64,000 nucleotides of DNA from Pelodera strongyloides. Taxonomy: Eukaryota; Nematoda; Chromadorea; Rhabditida; Rhabditidae. The notes beneath the pieces are model-generated. The model was not told the origin of the DNA. It saw only the letters and a program-made list of their open reading frames with translations, and searched no databases. Positions 54,101 through 64,000 of this stretch are shown one piece after another. Both the position numbers and the translations under genes were made by a program. How positions within the stretch are numbered: position 1 is the first letter of the stretch; each line of letters starts with the position of its first letter. The DNA lies in contig JAANDG010000006.1 of assembly GCA_036852015.1 (NCBI GenBank), positions 1 to 64,000 of the forward strand, in the 5' to 3' direction.

Positions 54101-57100
54101 TTATTCAATACCAGAATCCGTGATTTCAGACAGTTGTCGACAATCAAAAGCAGGAAACATTCCGATTCGGATGCGTTGAGATTGTTGCATCGCTGGCCGA
54201 GAACGCACCCCTTCTCTTCATCAACCAGCCAGAGCACGAAAATTATTCACATGTTGTTTGTAAGCCCTACCTGATGTCAACTCGCACTAATAATTTATAA
54301 ACTCTCTTATTTGAAAAAAAAAAGACATTCTTACTAAATTCAAAGCTTTGTAGTGCAATATATCATTGCGATGACCAGCGAGCTAAGTGACGACCTAGAA
54401 GAATGGGCGAAGAGCGACGAAGATGACGATTCATCGGATGAACAGTGCGTTTGTTTATTATCATATAAGATTCTTAATCACGAGGATGCCAACATATTTT
54501 GAAAATAATTGTGTGGCAGAAATGGGGTAATTAAAATCAGAAAACATAACACGTGAAACAGCAGTGAGAAAGCAGAAAAACCATATTCTTAATTTAGAAT
54601 TGCTCTGGCCGGATCCAACGCTCTGGAACGCATTGCGAAGGCGCTTTGCGGGAGGAGAGTGGAAACTTTCGTGAAACCCTTCATCAATATTGTGTCACCG
54701 TTGTTCCAGAGTAGTAAGTTGTTATGTTATAACTTACATGAACAGAGAACCGAGGCGGGAATACTATTTATCTACTAACAGAATATTATATAAATTTAAA
54801 CGTACGACAAATATTTTAAGGATGACGCTGCTAAATTTGCTATTCATTTCACATAAGTTCAGAAAACTGGAAGAAGCGACATTCCGCTATTATGGCCACA
54901 GGACAGGTGTATGAGGGATGCCATAAACTGTTGGCTCGATCACTTTCGAAACTTGTCAATTACCTCCTACCACGAATGGAAGACGAAGTAAATTCATACC
55001 ATCACTGTCGACACTTGTCAGACGTGCGCGATTCGATACAGTAACAAAATGAATATTTAGATTCCACGAGTACGATATGCAACACTGCTTGCTACTACAA
55101 AGATGATCCCATTCTTCGACATGGTCGTTTACAGCAAGTACCATCCTGAGGTATGCATATATGATGGATAGCCATGTGGAATTATTTGGGCAAAGTACTG
55201 GTCCATCAACTATAAAATACGAAGAGTATAAACTGTTATCAGTCAACTATAATGCAAAAACACAAAGACTCTAATTTATCCGAGAAATATCGTGTGGCCG
55301 TATTTCAATAAACAAAATAAGTGTGGCATTATTCGTTTAAAACTGATGGGTTTCTGTTTCAGTTGATGACAACACTGCCTCGCTTGATGAACGACTTCAC
55401 TTCTCCCCGAGTAGTGCTCCAGGCTGCAGACTGTCTTGTCTCATTCACGAAACACTGTCCCAGAAAGATTCTCCACGGTTACATGGCTATTCTGTCAAAG
55501 GCACTTCTCCACTTGCTGAGAAAATGCCTTCCAAATCTGAACGAACCCAACCATCCAGCAATTCTGAAGAAGGCAAGTATAAATCACACAGTATATCGCA
55601 TAAGTCGGCTCCTGATCTGCAATTATCGAGCAGTCTTTGGTTCCGGGAGACAATTTGCTCTACTTAGTTTTTGCTCTACTTACCATTAGGTGTGTTGTAT
55701 TTAATTTGACCAATTCTTACAGGTTCTATCTTGTGTGGCGCATCTCGCGAGCATTGCTCCCCTTCAATTCACTCTCCGATACAAAGCCTACTTCAAGTTG
55801 TTCATACAAATGCTTTACGAATCCAACGAGAAGCTGACAATGGTGAATCTTGTCACTGAAATTCTGACTTATTATGCCCATGCACTGTCAATTATACATG
55901 TTCTAAAGTCGATCACACACAATCGGTATTAATTGACCAGCCTTTAAAATAGGAATACGATTGATTCAACCGAATCAAACAAAATGCTAATGCGTGTGCT
56001 TCCAAGCATTAAATAACGCTTGATGACTGCTTTCTCTTTTCCAGTCAATTCGCTACAAAGTAATCGATTGCATGGCTCAAATCGGAACCGCGGCCGGACC
56101 TTCTAAATTCAAGGCGCATTGTCATATCATGACATATTATATGGTTCAATCACTTCGTATTGATGACAACATATGTCAAGTTGATGGAACGTTCACCGCT
56201 TGGAGGAAGTTGTGTATGGTGAGGTTATCACATTATTATCAAAAAAAAATGATATTGCCACCCATAAACACGAAAATCAATTTATGTTATTGCAGACTCT
56301 CGGTAATGGATTTGCTACCTATCTTCCACATATACTGCCAGCGATTGTCAAGAAGGCGTGCTTCCTGCCACCTTCCTTCAAAGGTAATAATGTGCAAACA
56401 TCGATGTTTCATTGTGCCTCCATATAAAATTTTCTTATGCACTTAAGCCTTTTTATAATCAGAAGATCCTTTCAAAACAGCTCGATTCATCATCACCAGT
56501 ACTGAATTCAGGGAATCCTGGTCTCGAGGGATCCAAGGAGAACATCGACCTAGCCGAGTTCCGCACCGAAGAAATGCATGAAAAGGTCCTGGCATTTGAT
56601 CTTCTCAATGTCATTGCACTCAACGTCACCCGTGAGTTTTAATTCTTTTCCTAAGTAGAATCAAGTAGCCTTTGATTTTGTCTCTTTCTTTATTCATATT
56701 CTTTAAGACGAGCTCACGAAGTTCTTGAACGAGTTTACTCAACTGTCCGTCGTCCATCTCGCTTTCTACCCAATTGAACAAATCAGAATGCTTGCGGCAG
56801 ATACGCTTTCACTCCTCATCCGAACAATGAAAACAGTCTGCAAACCTGACTTTCTGACCAAAATAGCAGAGGTGAGGTGTTTTCCTACAATGTTGACCGT
56901 TTTCAACGCCATCATTGTCATCATGACGTAATGTTTCGAGCGTATATTTTAATGAACTCATTTAGGTATACCTCCGCAAGTTAACGGACACTGTGAAGAG
57001 CGAAAAGGACATTGAAGTGGTGGCCTGCATGATCCGTTCTATGTCCAAAATCATCCAATATGCAGGTCCCAGCTGTATTAATGAAGAGCAGATCAACGAT

Positions 57101-58946
57101 TTCAAGGAGCTGTTCGCACAACAACTAGTGGACTATGACACGAGAAAGAAAGTGGGGGAAACTGAGTACACATACAAATATTGTTAGCTAATATGTGGCA
57201 TCTATAACTCTGGTGCTGAGTGACGCAAAATGTGTTTAGGAACTAATCGCTCAGAAAAGAAGGAGACCTCCTCCAGAAGCCGTAAAGGACCCAAATTCAG
57301 ACGCGGACGATTTGGAGGGTGAATTCGCCCTTCTCCATGCTCTTGAGTACTTTACACGAATCGGATTTCAGGTAGGTTTCGTCAAACTGTTACATCATAA
57401 GGACGTATGAAACACATTGCGATATAAAAATGTTTTGTTTTCAGACATGCAAGGAGCAATTCTGGCCCGTCATCGCTGATAAATTCGACACTTTGTTGAA
57501 GTTGACTGAGCCAAGTATCAGACATCCGGAAAGGGAGAATTGCCTTCTGATCATAGCGTCAGCCATTCGATACTCAACAAACAAGGTCCCCGGGGTCCCA
57601 AAAATGCTTGGAACAATGTTTATGCGAGCAGTCTCGGACAAACAACCCAAGGTCTGTTTTTGCTTGCCCACATTCGAACGCACAATATATTTGTAGTAAG
57701 GGTAGCACTCAGTGAAATTCATTTGAGGATCCTCAATGAGGAATATTAGAGAAAACTAACAAACCCAATATGCATCTTTTGGTTTTAGGTCCAACAAGCA
57801 GCAGCCCTCGGCCTCACTCACATTACATGCTCATTGTCACGGGAATATGGAGAAGTGTGCCTACAGGCGCTTCGGCCACTCTGCAATTTAGTGTCCCAAT
57901 CCACAGACCTTTCCAAGGAGCAAATGATCACACGGGAGAAATGCATGGCGACAATAATCAGAATCTCACTCACCTACGCAAAGAAGAGGGAGATTGATGA
58001 ACTTGTACGTGCTAAACGTTTAAAATAAAATATGCCCATTTCGTTTTGTTTTATTACGTTTTACATTCTCCGTGATCTTGCAGATTGCCCATCGACTGAT
58101 GAACTGGCTCCCAGCAATTTACAACCATTGGGGATCCTGGATCATCTACGATTTCTTTGCAAAGATGGTCGAGGAAAAGAATGTGGCGGTGAGTTGTTTT
58201 CAATCTTGGTTTTGTAATCTATATGTATAAGTGACAACCGGAAAGTAACTATTTCTCTCCTACACATATAAGATCCGATGTAACCGAAATCAAATTTTTA
58301 GGTTGTTGGCGCAAATGGTGAAAACTACCAAAAAGCGTTCGAGATCATATGTGTGGCATCGTGTGCTGACGTGTTCGATAACACACCTCAGAGCGTGGCA
58401 GTTCAAGACAGATTAATCGGTGGGAAATCATAGCATCGCCATATGAGAAGGGCATCACAAGCATTGATCAATATTATCACACGGACCACCAAAAAATAAA
58501 TAGATGGAAATTTTCCGATATATTAAATTTCCAGCAATCCTGCGAAACATTCCACAGGATCAGTATGAAAAGTTGGTCGACCAATCAAACCTGGAACCTT
58601 GGATCAAGAGCTATCTCTTTGGAAGGGGTGGACCAGTTGAGGTTAGTGCGTTCTTTTAAATGAATGATAAGCTCATCTACACGAGTTGCCCAGTTCATTA
58701 CGAATGACCTGTATTTAGTTTAGAACATAATACTTGGCTTTTAAGAATGTTTTTGACCCTGATCGAGACAGTGATGCGAATGCGGAGCGCGAGACTGACT
58801 TGGATCCAATCCCGGAGGAAGATGAACCAATGGAAGAAGAGATGGAAAGCACTCAGGTGGCAGGACCAGTCGAGTCTCATGAACAACACACATCCATTCC
58901 GACTGAAGTTGTTCGACAGGAAATCGATATCCCCATGGTCCTTTGA
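45136..58946 (+). CDS. imb-3: Importin-5 / karyopherin beta-3 nuclear transport receptor
   Basis: Binds cargo NLS signals (ribosomal proteins, histones) and Ran-GTP to carry cargo through nuclear pores. Twenty-seven exons give 1,267 residues: 45136-45456, 45893-45994, 46090-46194, 46898-46985, 49960-50062, 53264-53324, 53455-53592, 53898-54026, 54130-54259, 54354-54444, 54598-54713, 54863-54987, 55061-55150, 55363-55572, 55723-55842, 56045-56218, 56296-56391, 56463-56631, 56708-56871, 56966-57151, 57240-57371, 57445-57651, 57789-58004, 58084-58188, 58302-58419, 58535-58641 and 58746-58946. HEAT repeats span nearly the whole protein. IPO5-like signatures include RYAALVLLRKL, IALAGSNALERIAKALCG, PRVRYATLLATTK, FTAWRKLC followed by TLGNGF, and AHRLMNWLPAIYNHW. 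About 105 acidic, Ser/Thr-rich residues precede the family start and a 66-residue acidic tail follows the family end. A downstream-of-ATG start nearer the HEAT region is possible. Confidence 0.95.
47500..47664 (+). other. Exon-like open frame inside importin intron 4
   Basis: A 165-bp frame (QQYINLFLNVSSVKPN ... LQAISMLMKG) ends at a good donor (AAAGGTATGT). It resembles coding sequence but its phase does not fit the exons on either side, and the importin reads correctly without it. It could be an abandoned or alternative exon, or chance. Confidence 0.25.
49040..49520. mobile_element. Foldback MITE, AGGGATAGG termini, TTAA duplication
   Basis: The left end AGGGATAGGTTCATCTCAAA and the right end, its reverse complement, are flanked by TTAA at 49036-49039 and 49521-49524. 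Near-complete inverted arms of over 200 bp pair across a short centre at about 49255-49290. It sits in importin intron 4. The arms are diverged by several substitutions, so this is not a very recent insertion. Similar to the head of the element at 53606 and, in its first five bases and TTAA preference, to the one at 7879. Confidence 0.9.
50374..50469 (-). pseudogene. C-terminal fragment of ORF1-like protein, copy B
   Basis: The frame reads RPAKNERSMENSVNRMLAMV and ends KERFGY before a stop at 50374. Compare copy A's tail ESFGKAFESAMEKAFIEKYG: similar spacing, charge and ending. It is in frame with the N-terminal part at 52475-53166 once the intervening element is ignored, so one original ORF was cut in two. 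The upstream codons of this open frame belong to the inserted element. Confidence 0.6.
50470..52474. mobile_element. Nested DNA transposon-like insertion with terminal inverted repeats
   Basis: Ends match in inverted orientation: AGCGAAAATA ... GCGAACCGCC ... TAGGCGCTTCGCTG on the left against AGCTAAAATA ... GCGAACCCGCC ... TAGGCGCTTCGCGG read inward from the right. The right end also carries two or three tandem copies of AAATATTTTAGCTGG(G)CGGGTTCGCGGG. Flanks suggest a diverged duplication of about 8-11 bp (GGCGGGTCGCC / GGCGGCCCGCC on the minus strand). That length would suit hAT or Mutator types, but the family is not settled. Minus-strand exon-like pieces occur inside (separate entry). 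Confidence 0.7.
51871..51981 (-). CDS. Exon-like segment inside the nested transposon
   Basis: Between a CTTTTTAG acceptor and a GTACGT donor, a 37-codon frame (SEPSLVGRPFRHRQSNEEGF, then a KRRQKHASKRMKK basic run) looks coding and may carry a nuclear-localisation signal, as transposases often do. A second acceptor-bounded stretch at 51586-51480 has Cys residues but does not join in phase. If this was a transposase gene it is broken or my exon chain is incomplete. Confidence 0.3.
52438..53166 (-). pseudogene. ORF1-like protein, copy B, truncated by insertion
   Basis: 242 codons; homologous to the 246-residue ORF of copy A over about 210 residues (LKAFIREQLNECFRRNE, VGRMGK...RPRPILCAM, FFKELAARIK, VRRAETPQQRHEGF). 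The last dozen codons (after VATLFVLGG) are encoded by the inserted transposon, so the natural C-terminus is displaced to 50469-50374. The core is otherwise free of stops, indicating recent activity or constraint before disruption. Confidence 0.7.
53606..53850. mobile_element. Truncated foldback element related to the TTAA MITE
   Basis: Starts TTAAAGGGATCGGTTCACCT, close to the 49036 element (TTAAAGGGATAGGTTCATCT). Inside, CCGAAATGCAAAAAGGG pairs with CCCTTTTTGCATTCGG to form a hairpin at about 53738-53795. No matching right terminus with TTAA was found, so the end is approximate. Lies in the importin intron 14 bp after the exon ending at 53592. Confidence 0.65.
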
Positions 58947-60056
58947 ATATAGGCATTGAAAAAGAAAACAAAATCCATCTTTGACTAAAGGACCCTCCAG
59001 CCTTTATTCGGAACGTCTACGGTCCGCACAAGAACTCGCTCAGAACCCGTATTTTAAACATTTTGTTGATTTGAGCTGTCATACACCGTTTTTCTTTTCT
59101 TTTTTTTTGGGAACGAGGTATATACTGCGCATTATTGTGGGATGTGTTTGGGACCTTATGTATGGGATTGTAGTTATTCAACATATTTTATTGCTGAACA
59201 ATAAGAATAAAGACGACTTGTCTCGATGCGTCATAATATCCAGATCTCTTTGACATTTGCTTTGTCAGCGCAAAGAGATTACATATGTATTGGTTAGATG
59301 CAGATATGTATATTATTTCTCGAAGTATCCATATGAAACGCCACGGGGTTGCCATATTTTTCGAAAACAGTGTCGTACGCTGCAATATGAACGATTGTCA
59401 TTTCATTTTTTGTTGCTTTCCTTGTTTATGCTTAGAATAAGCTCGATTATTTTCGTGTAAAACTCTTTTTTTTGTTCGTTCATATCATTTGGTTCGTGGT
59501 ATTTTACCTTTCATCGAATTGGGGATGCTCATGTGTTTGTATTGTTAGTTTTCTAATGTTTTTGTTTCATTTGATATACACATATCTTCTCGTTACAAAA
59601 ACATTTCGCTGGTGGCATTTTCTACCTCATGAAAAGGTTGAGTATAGTTTACGAGGGCGGGACTTTTTATCCGAACATCGTATATCACGGTGAAACCGAA
59701 GACAAATTACATGTGAATTTATTTTTTATTTACATAATAAATTGTAATTTTTAACGAAATACAACACAGCAATTTTAAGAAGCAGAATGTACACAAAAGA
59801 TCTTGAATATATAAGCATATAAACAAACAACTCTCTGGGATGAATGGTTTTTGCGAAAGAAGCATTGTCAAGTCTAATATAGACTTTCACTTTCTTTTGA
59901 ATATTTACATTTGAGGCGGCACAATGTACACAGATTGTGTAATCACAAACAATCAAGGCAAGATAAATATAGGAATAAAAGCATGTAAGGAAACCGACGT
60001 GCTAGACATTTTCACAGAAAATCTTATCCGGTTTGACAATAAAAGGCAAGCAATTA
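58947..60056. other. Convergent 3' region
   Basis: Between the stop codons of the importin (+) and the GT8 gene (-). AATAAAG at 59205 is a likely importin polyadenylation signal; TTTATT near 59722 suits the minus-strand gene. ORFs here are AT-rich and unsupported. Confidence 0.65.
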
Positions 60057-62568
60057 TCACGATATGTACATACTTTTGTCGTTTGAGTTTGTCTTAACCA
60101 TTGAGTATTTGGACAGGATTTCATCCTCTCTCCTTATGATGAGTTTGTTCTGCAGCACACACAGGACAATCGATAGAAGAGGCACGCCAATAATAGTGAG
60201 AAGTAACCTGAAAAGTGATCACATGACGTTGCGCAATTTGTCATCTGAAACCGTACTCTGCTCAGAAGATCTGCGAAGCGAGTCATAGGAGACTGTTTTG
60301 AACCACAATTGAATAAAGGAACGCACCCTTGAACCGTAAAAGTTTACTAAATATTCATTGATGTTTAATTATATATCGTTGATGTCAATGGTCACCTGAT
60401 TCTTACAAAACTAACCTTTGATGGAAAGTGTTGACCCAGTAAATGGCCACCCAGGTAAGGCATGATAGGCCCATAGACGCGATGGCGAATTGAAGGCTTC
60501 TATGAACAGATGCAGGCAGGCCGAGCCGCACACTGCGGTACACTCCACACAATAGAAGCTGCCACATTGTCTAAAAAAGGTCGACTTATTACATTCTTAC
60601 CCGTATACCCGTATACTATATCCGGTCGTGCGAGTCGCCGCATAAAATCACAATTTTGACGTTAGAAAAACAAACAATTGTACCTTATCTACTAAAGCAA
60701 ATTCTGTGAGTCAATTAATTGAAACAGAAGGACGTACCGTACTTCCAAAAAAGAACAGCCATGCTGGAATCGGATGGGCCTGTGGGGGTGTGCATTCGTA
60801 AGATATTATCAGGGAAAAGAGGAAGAAGACAATTGAAATTGTATTGTTTTCGTAGTGGTGCACGTTCTCATGTTTCAAGTAGTCGTGAAGGTAGTGGTGT
60901 GTGAGCTGTAAAAATTAAGCTAATGGGGTATGTCCGTCCTCATCGCTTTCATGTTAAGATCTATGTTTAAGCAGAGAAATGTGCTTACCAAGTAAGCTCC
61001 GTGAAGCAGAACTGCAATTCCAAGCGAGGCAAAAGCGAGTCTGATATCGTGTTGCCCGATTAGTTGTGCAGCTTCCATTGACGACCTGAATATTCATCAA
61101 TAATTTGTTTGAAAACTCAGTTGGTGAATGACTTGTAAGAATTCCTTGCCATGGTTGAAGTTTAAGGTTGGACCCATCTTCGCAAGAGATCTGAACTCCG
61201 AGCGGGTTTATTATTAATTGCTAACGGAAAGATCGACGGTGTTTGCAAACAGCTAACGTAAAATTAACAAGTACCTGGATTTAGCCCATTCCCAGTTCAG
61301 ATCAAATGTCGGATAGGTCCACCATAACCATGGTTTCGTTGGTCCGAATGTATAATGTACAACGTTCGGCTTGACAAGCATCTTTCCATTCACATAATAC
61401 ATGGCGACATCGTAATTGTACTCCGCAGGAAGCGTGTGCAGCAAGGCGTTGTTCGCCAACTAAAGTTGTTCGACATTTTTTTACGACACTGCGTGAAACC
61501 TTGCAGCGAACTGCTGATGGTACCTACCTTCGAGCTGAAAACGTCACGGTGCTTATAACTAAGTAACCACTGACCTTGTCCTGATCGCCCCTATCATCGA
61601 ACATCGATGCGTATTTCAATTCAGAAAAATATGAATTCAGGAATCCTTGGTCCCCGCCGTCGTACGATTCCAGTACACTTACCTTGTCCACCATATCCTC
61701 ATAAACCTAAAGGATGACATATTAAAAGGTGGAATCAACAGGAATGGTACATTTATGTGAACTTCCCAATTTCATGAATTTTAAATACGAACCGTCATGT
61801 TCGGTTCTAAAACGAACACTCCAGAATTGAACATGTTCGAATGTCGAATGGAGGCGCAGAAAGAACCACATTTGAAAACATGCTTCAATGGTTGTATGGG
61901 TAGAACATCAAGATCAAGATGGAGGAGACGTTTGTATTCGGTCAATTTCCACAGGTTTATCTTCGTGTACTAAAATAACAAAAAATAATCAAATATATTA
62001 CGTTTCAAGAACGTGTGCAAAATTCAATAAATCATTCAAGACAAACAAGGGACTACACTCGCATGAGAAGTGCATTCTACCTGATATTTGTTCGCTTTGT
62101 GATCGCTTTTGTATGGAGTATCTATCTTTGGCAATTGGAGCACTTGAACTCCCATTCCTTTTAGGGTTTCCATGCTTGCATTGGATATGTCTTCAGTAAC
62201 AATGACAACAAAGGGATAGTCATCGAACTGCTTCAAACGGAAAGCTGAAATTGGAAAGTGTATTTACTAGGAGAGAACGAATACACAGACCACAATATCA
62301 AGAGTCAAAACGTTTTGAATCCTCTTATTGTTAGAAACAAAATTCACAAAATTACAGACGATGCTGTGGTAAATAAGTGCGACAAGTTAGAGTGAGCTTT
62401 TTCATATGATAATTTGCACGCTTTTCAACTTACGAGATCGGTTTACTTACCCAGAACTTGAGCTGCCAGAAGGAAATCCTCCGAGTTTAAAGTTGAAACA
62501 TAAGCATAATCCGTAGATGTGGCCGAATGTGACAAAGAGAACAGTAATATAAGACAGATAATAAACAT
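60057..62568 (-). CDS. GT8 glycosyltransferase with multi-pass C-terminus
   Basis: Nine exons (62568-62451, 62244-62081, 61969-61793, 61706-61575, 61459-61275, 61085-60989, 60905-60738, 60570-60416, 60207-60057) join in phase to 448 residues. Residues 1-15 (MFIICLILLFSLSHS) are a signal peptide; the catalytic domain is therefore lumenal. GT8 features: a nucleotide-sugar entry strand (YAYVSTLNSEDFLLAAQVLG), TKINLWKLTEYKRLLHLDLD with the metal-binding DxD at 113-115, NSGVFVLEP, DGGDQGFLN at 169-177 and HYTFGPTKPW at 232-241. From about residue 268 four or five hydrophobic helices follow (GIAVLLHGAYL, ISIVFFLFSLII, a helix around IASMGLSCLTWVAIYW, LLLTIIGVPLLSIVL). This differs from soluble glycogenin and recalls plant GT8 proteins with multi-pass C-termini. 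Acceptor unknown. TTACAG lies one base before the ATG, a likely trans-splice site. Confidence 0.9.
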
Positions 62569-64000
62569 CCTGTAAGTTTCAATATGAGAGTGAATCAGGT
62601 GGGCAAAATTCTTAGGGAACAACACTGGAATATTAATACTAATAAGAATATAAGACAATCGCTTGAAAGACCTCACGTCATTCAGAGAAATACCAATACC
62701 ATTGCTAGGAAACCAATGTTCTAAATATGCACATGCATAACAACCAACTCCATTCATTTTCCCAGCAGACTACAGAGAAAAGCAGATAACAGCGGGGAAC
62801 TCGGTAAATGATACCCAAAAAAAGTAAGTTTTGTACTTCAGTTAAAAAATTGTTTTGAAATGCAGAAAGTATATTGCGCTTTTGTTTACCGGACCAGTCA
62901 CTATGACAACATTGTGCGAATTGTGAAAATTTATCGATAGATTTGTAATTGAGTTTAAGAAAAAATCTTAATTCAAGCTAGAAAACAACAAATGATGGTT
63001 TAGTTGGATTTGGGTGCAAGGTTATGTAACCTACAATGAATAACTCTCTAGTGAGTTCACTTGCAGGAGGGCAAAGGTCTATTTATCAAGGCAGAGCACT
63101 CAGTGACTGCAAATACACAACCCTGCCCAGTATTAGTTAGCACTGTCGACGATTACAAAAACGATTCACGAACTTCACGGCGATTGACGAGCAGCCGCAA
63201 TAAGTTACTTATGCACTATTGTGGATGTACACATACAGTTTTACAATTAGTGGGCAACACAGTGGTGTCTGGTCATGTATCCAACTGCTTGATTTCGATG
63301 CGAGAGTAATGCTCGCTGTTTTTTTTTGCATACAACTTCATTAACTGGTATGTGACGATTTGTGTCATTTTGTAGTACGTTAAAGTTTTTCTTATAGGGG
63401 AGCTTTGGTCGCGAATATCGAGAAAATTGGCTGGTAACTTGGTTCCACAAGGGACTATAGTGGATGTACTCATTATGTCAACAGAGGTACCCTAGAGAAA
63501 TGCTTCACAATAGAACTAAATTGGCAAGCATTATTTTTAAAACTTACTAAATTAACTTTGCCTCACGATCAAGCTCTTTCTTTCTTCGAATTTCGACTGC
63601 ATTCTAGTCAGCTACTCGGCAAAGTTTGTAATCCAGTATGTGTTGGTAACATTTTGGCCTCTTTAAACGCTTATGTAAACAGAGATACCGACAGAAATGA
63701 ACCCTTCCGTATTCCTACGCAAAGAGGATGAGGTTTTTGATCATAAAGACATTTGGCGTTCATCATGTACGTGCGTGACAATTGTAAGAAGTATGTATGA
63801 AGATGTAATTGCTAGAGTATTACTACTCCTTCACTAGAAAGCAATATTTACACCAGAATATTTAAAATACAGTATACCAGCGGATTGGATAGAGTGTAGT
63901 CTACACATGAGGCGCTTTTATTTACTAAGTGATGATGACACTGAGACCGCATAACACGCTGAACATTGAAAGACAAAAGAATGATGTTATTTTGATAGCA
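62569..64000. other. Window end, no firm gene
   Basis: A plus-strand exon-like piece at 63398-63486 (TTATAG acceptor, frame ELWSRISRKLAGNLVPQG, GTACCC donor) reads like protein. An 80-codon frame after a TTGCAG at 63060-63066 lies upstream, but the two do not join in phase. A gene continuing to the right of the window is possible but unproven. The rest is AT-rich. Confidence 0.4.

Overview
The window looks like nuclear DNA of an invertebrate animal, most likely a nematode. It is AT-rich. Genes are broken into many short exons (mostly 60-200 bp) with GT/AG junctions and TTTCAG-like acceptors. Several start codons sit 0-10 bp after a splice acceptor, as expected for spliced-leader trans-splicing. 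The nematode assignment is inference; the intron/exon structure itself is read directly.

Layout. 1-811: three 265-bp tandem satellite units plus a remnant. 3361-3498: orphan terminal exon (-). 4018-5584: unknown acidic, Thr-rich gene (+). 6782-11157: complete class I alpha-1,2-mannosidase of ER type, GH47 (-), with a TTAA-flanked MITE in one intron. 14087-15353: Tyr/Pro-rich secreted protein (+) whose repeat exon carries two frameshifts. 16056-17055: four-TM protein (-). 18640-19002: 73-residue single-TM protein (-). 20523-20754: foldback element. 23333-30550: Golgi alpha-mannosidase II, GH38 (-). 30.5-45 kb: gene-poor and transposon-rich, with an ORF1-like element, an LTR-like fragment and an intact short LTR retrotransposon with identical LTRs. 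45136-58946: importin-5-type karyopherin (+), 27 exons, with a 3.2-kb intron holding nested transposons. 60057-62568: membrane GT8 glycosyltransferase (-). 63-64 kb: weak exon-like signals only.

Functionally, three of the seven well-supported genes act on glycans: ER mannosidase I trims Man9 glycans, Golgi mannosidase II trims after GnT-I, and the GT8 enzyme is probably also in the secretory pathway. Nothing shows co-regulation; each gene has its own start. The importin is a housekeeping nuclear-transport receptor with an unusual acidic N-terminal extension.

The most unusual material is in the mobile elements: an LTR element with a threefold array of primer-binding-site sequence, an ORF1-like element split by a second transposon inside an importin intron, and a family of TTAA-flanked foldback elements with AGGGA termini. 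Exon models were built by eye from splice signals, reading phase and family conservation. Junctions that do not fit are flagged.
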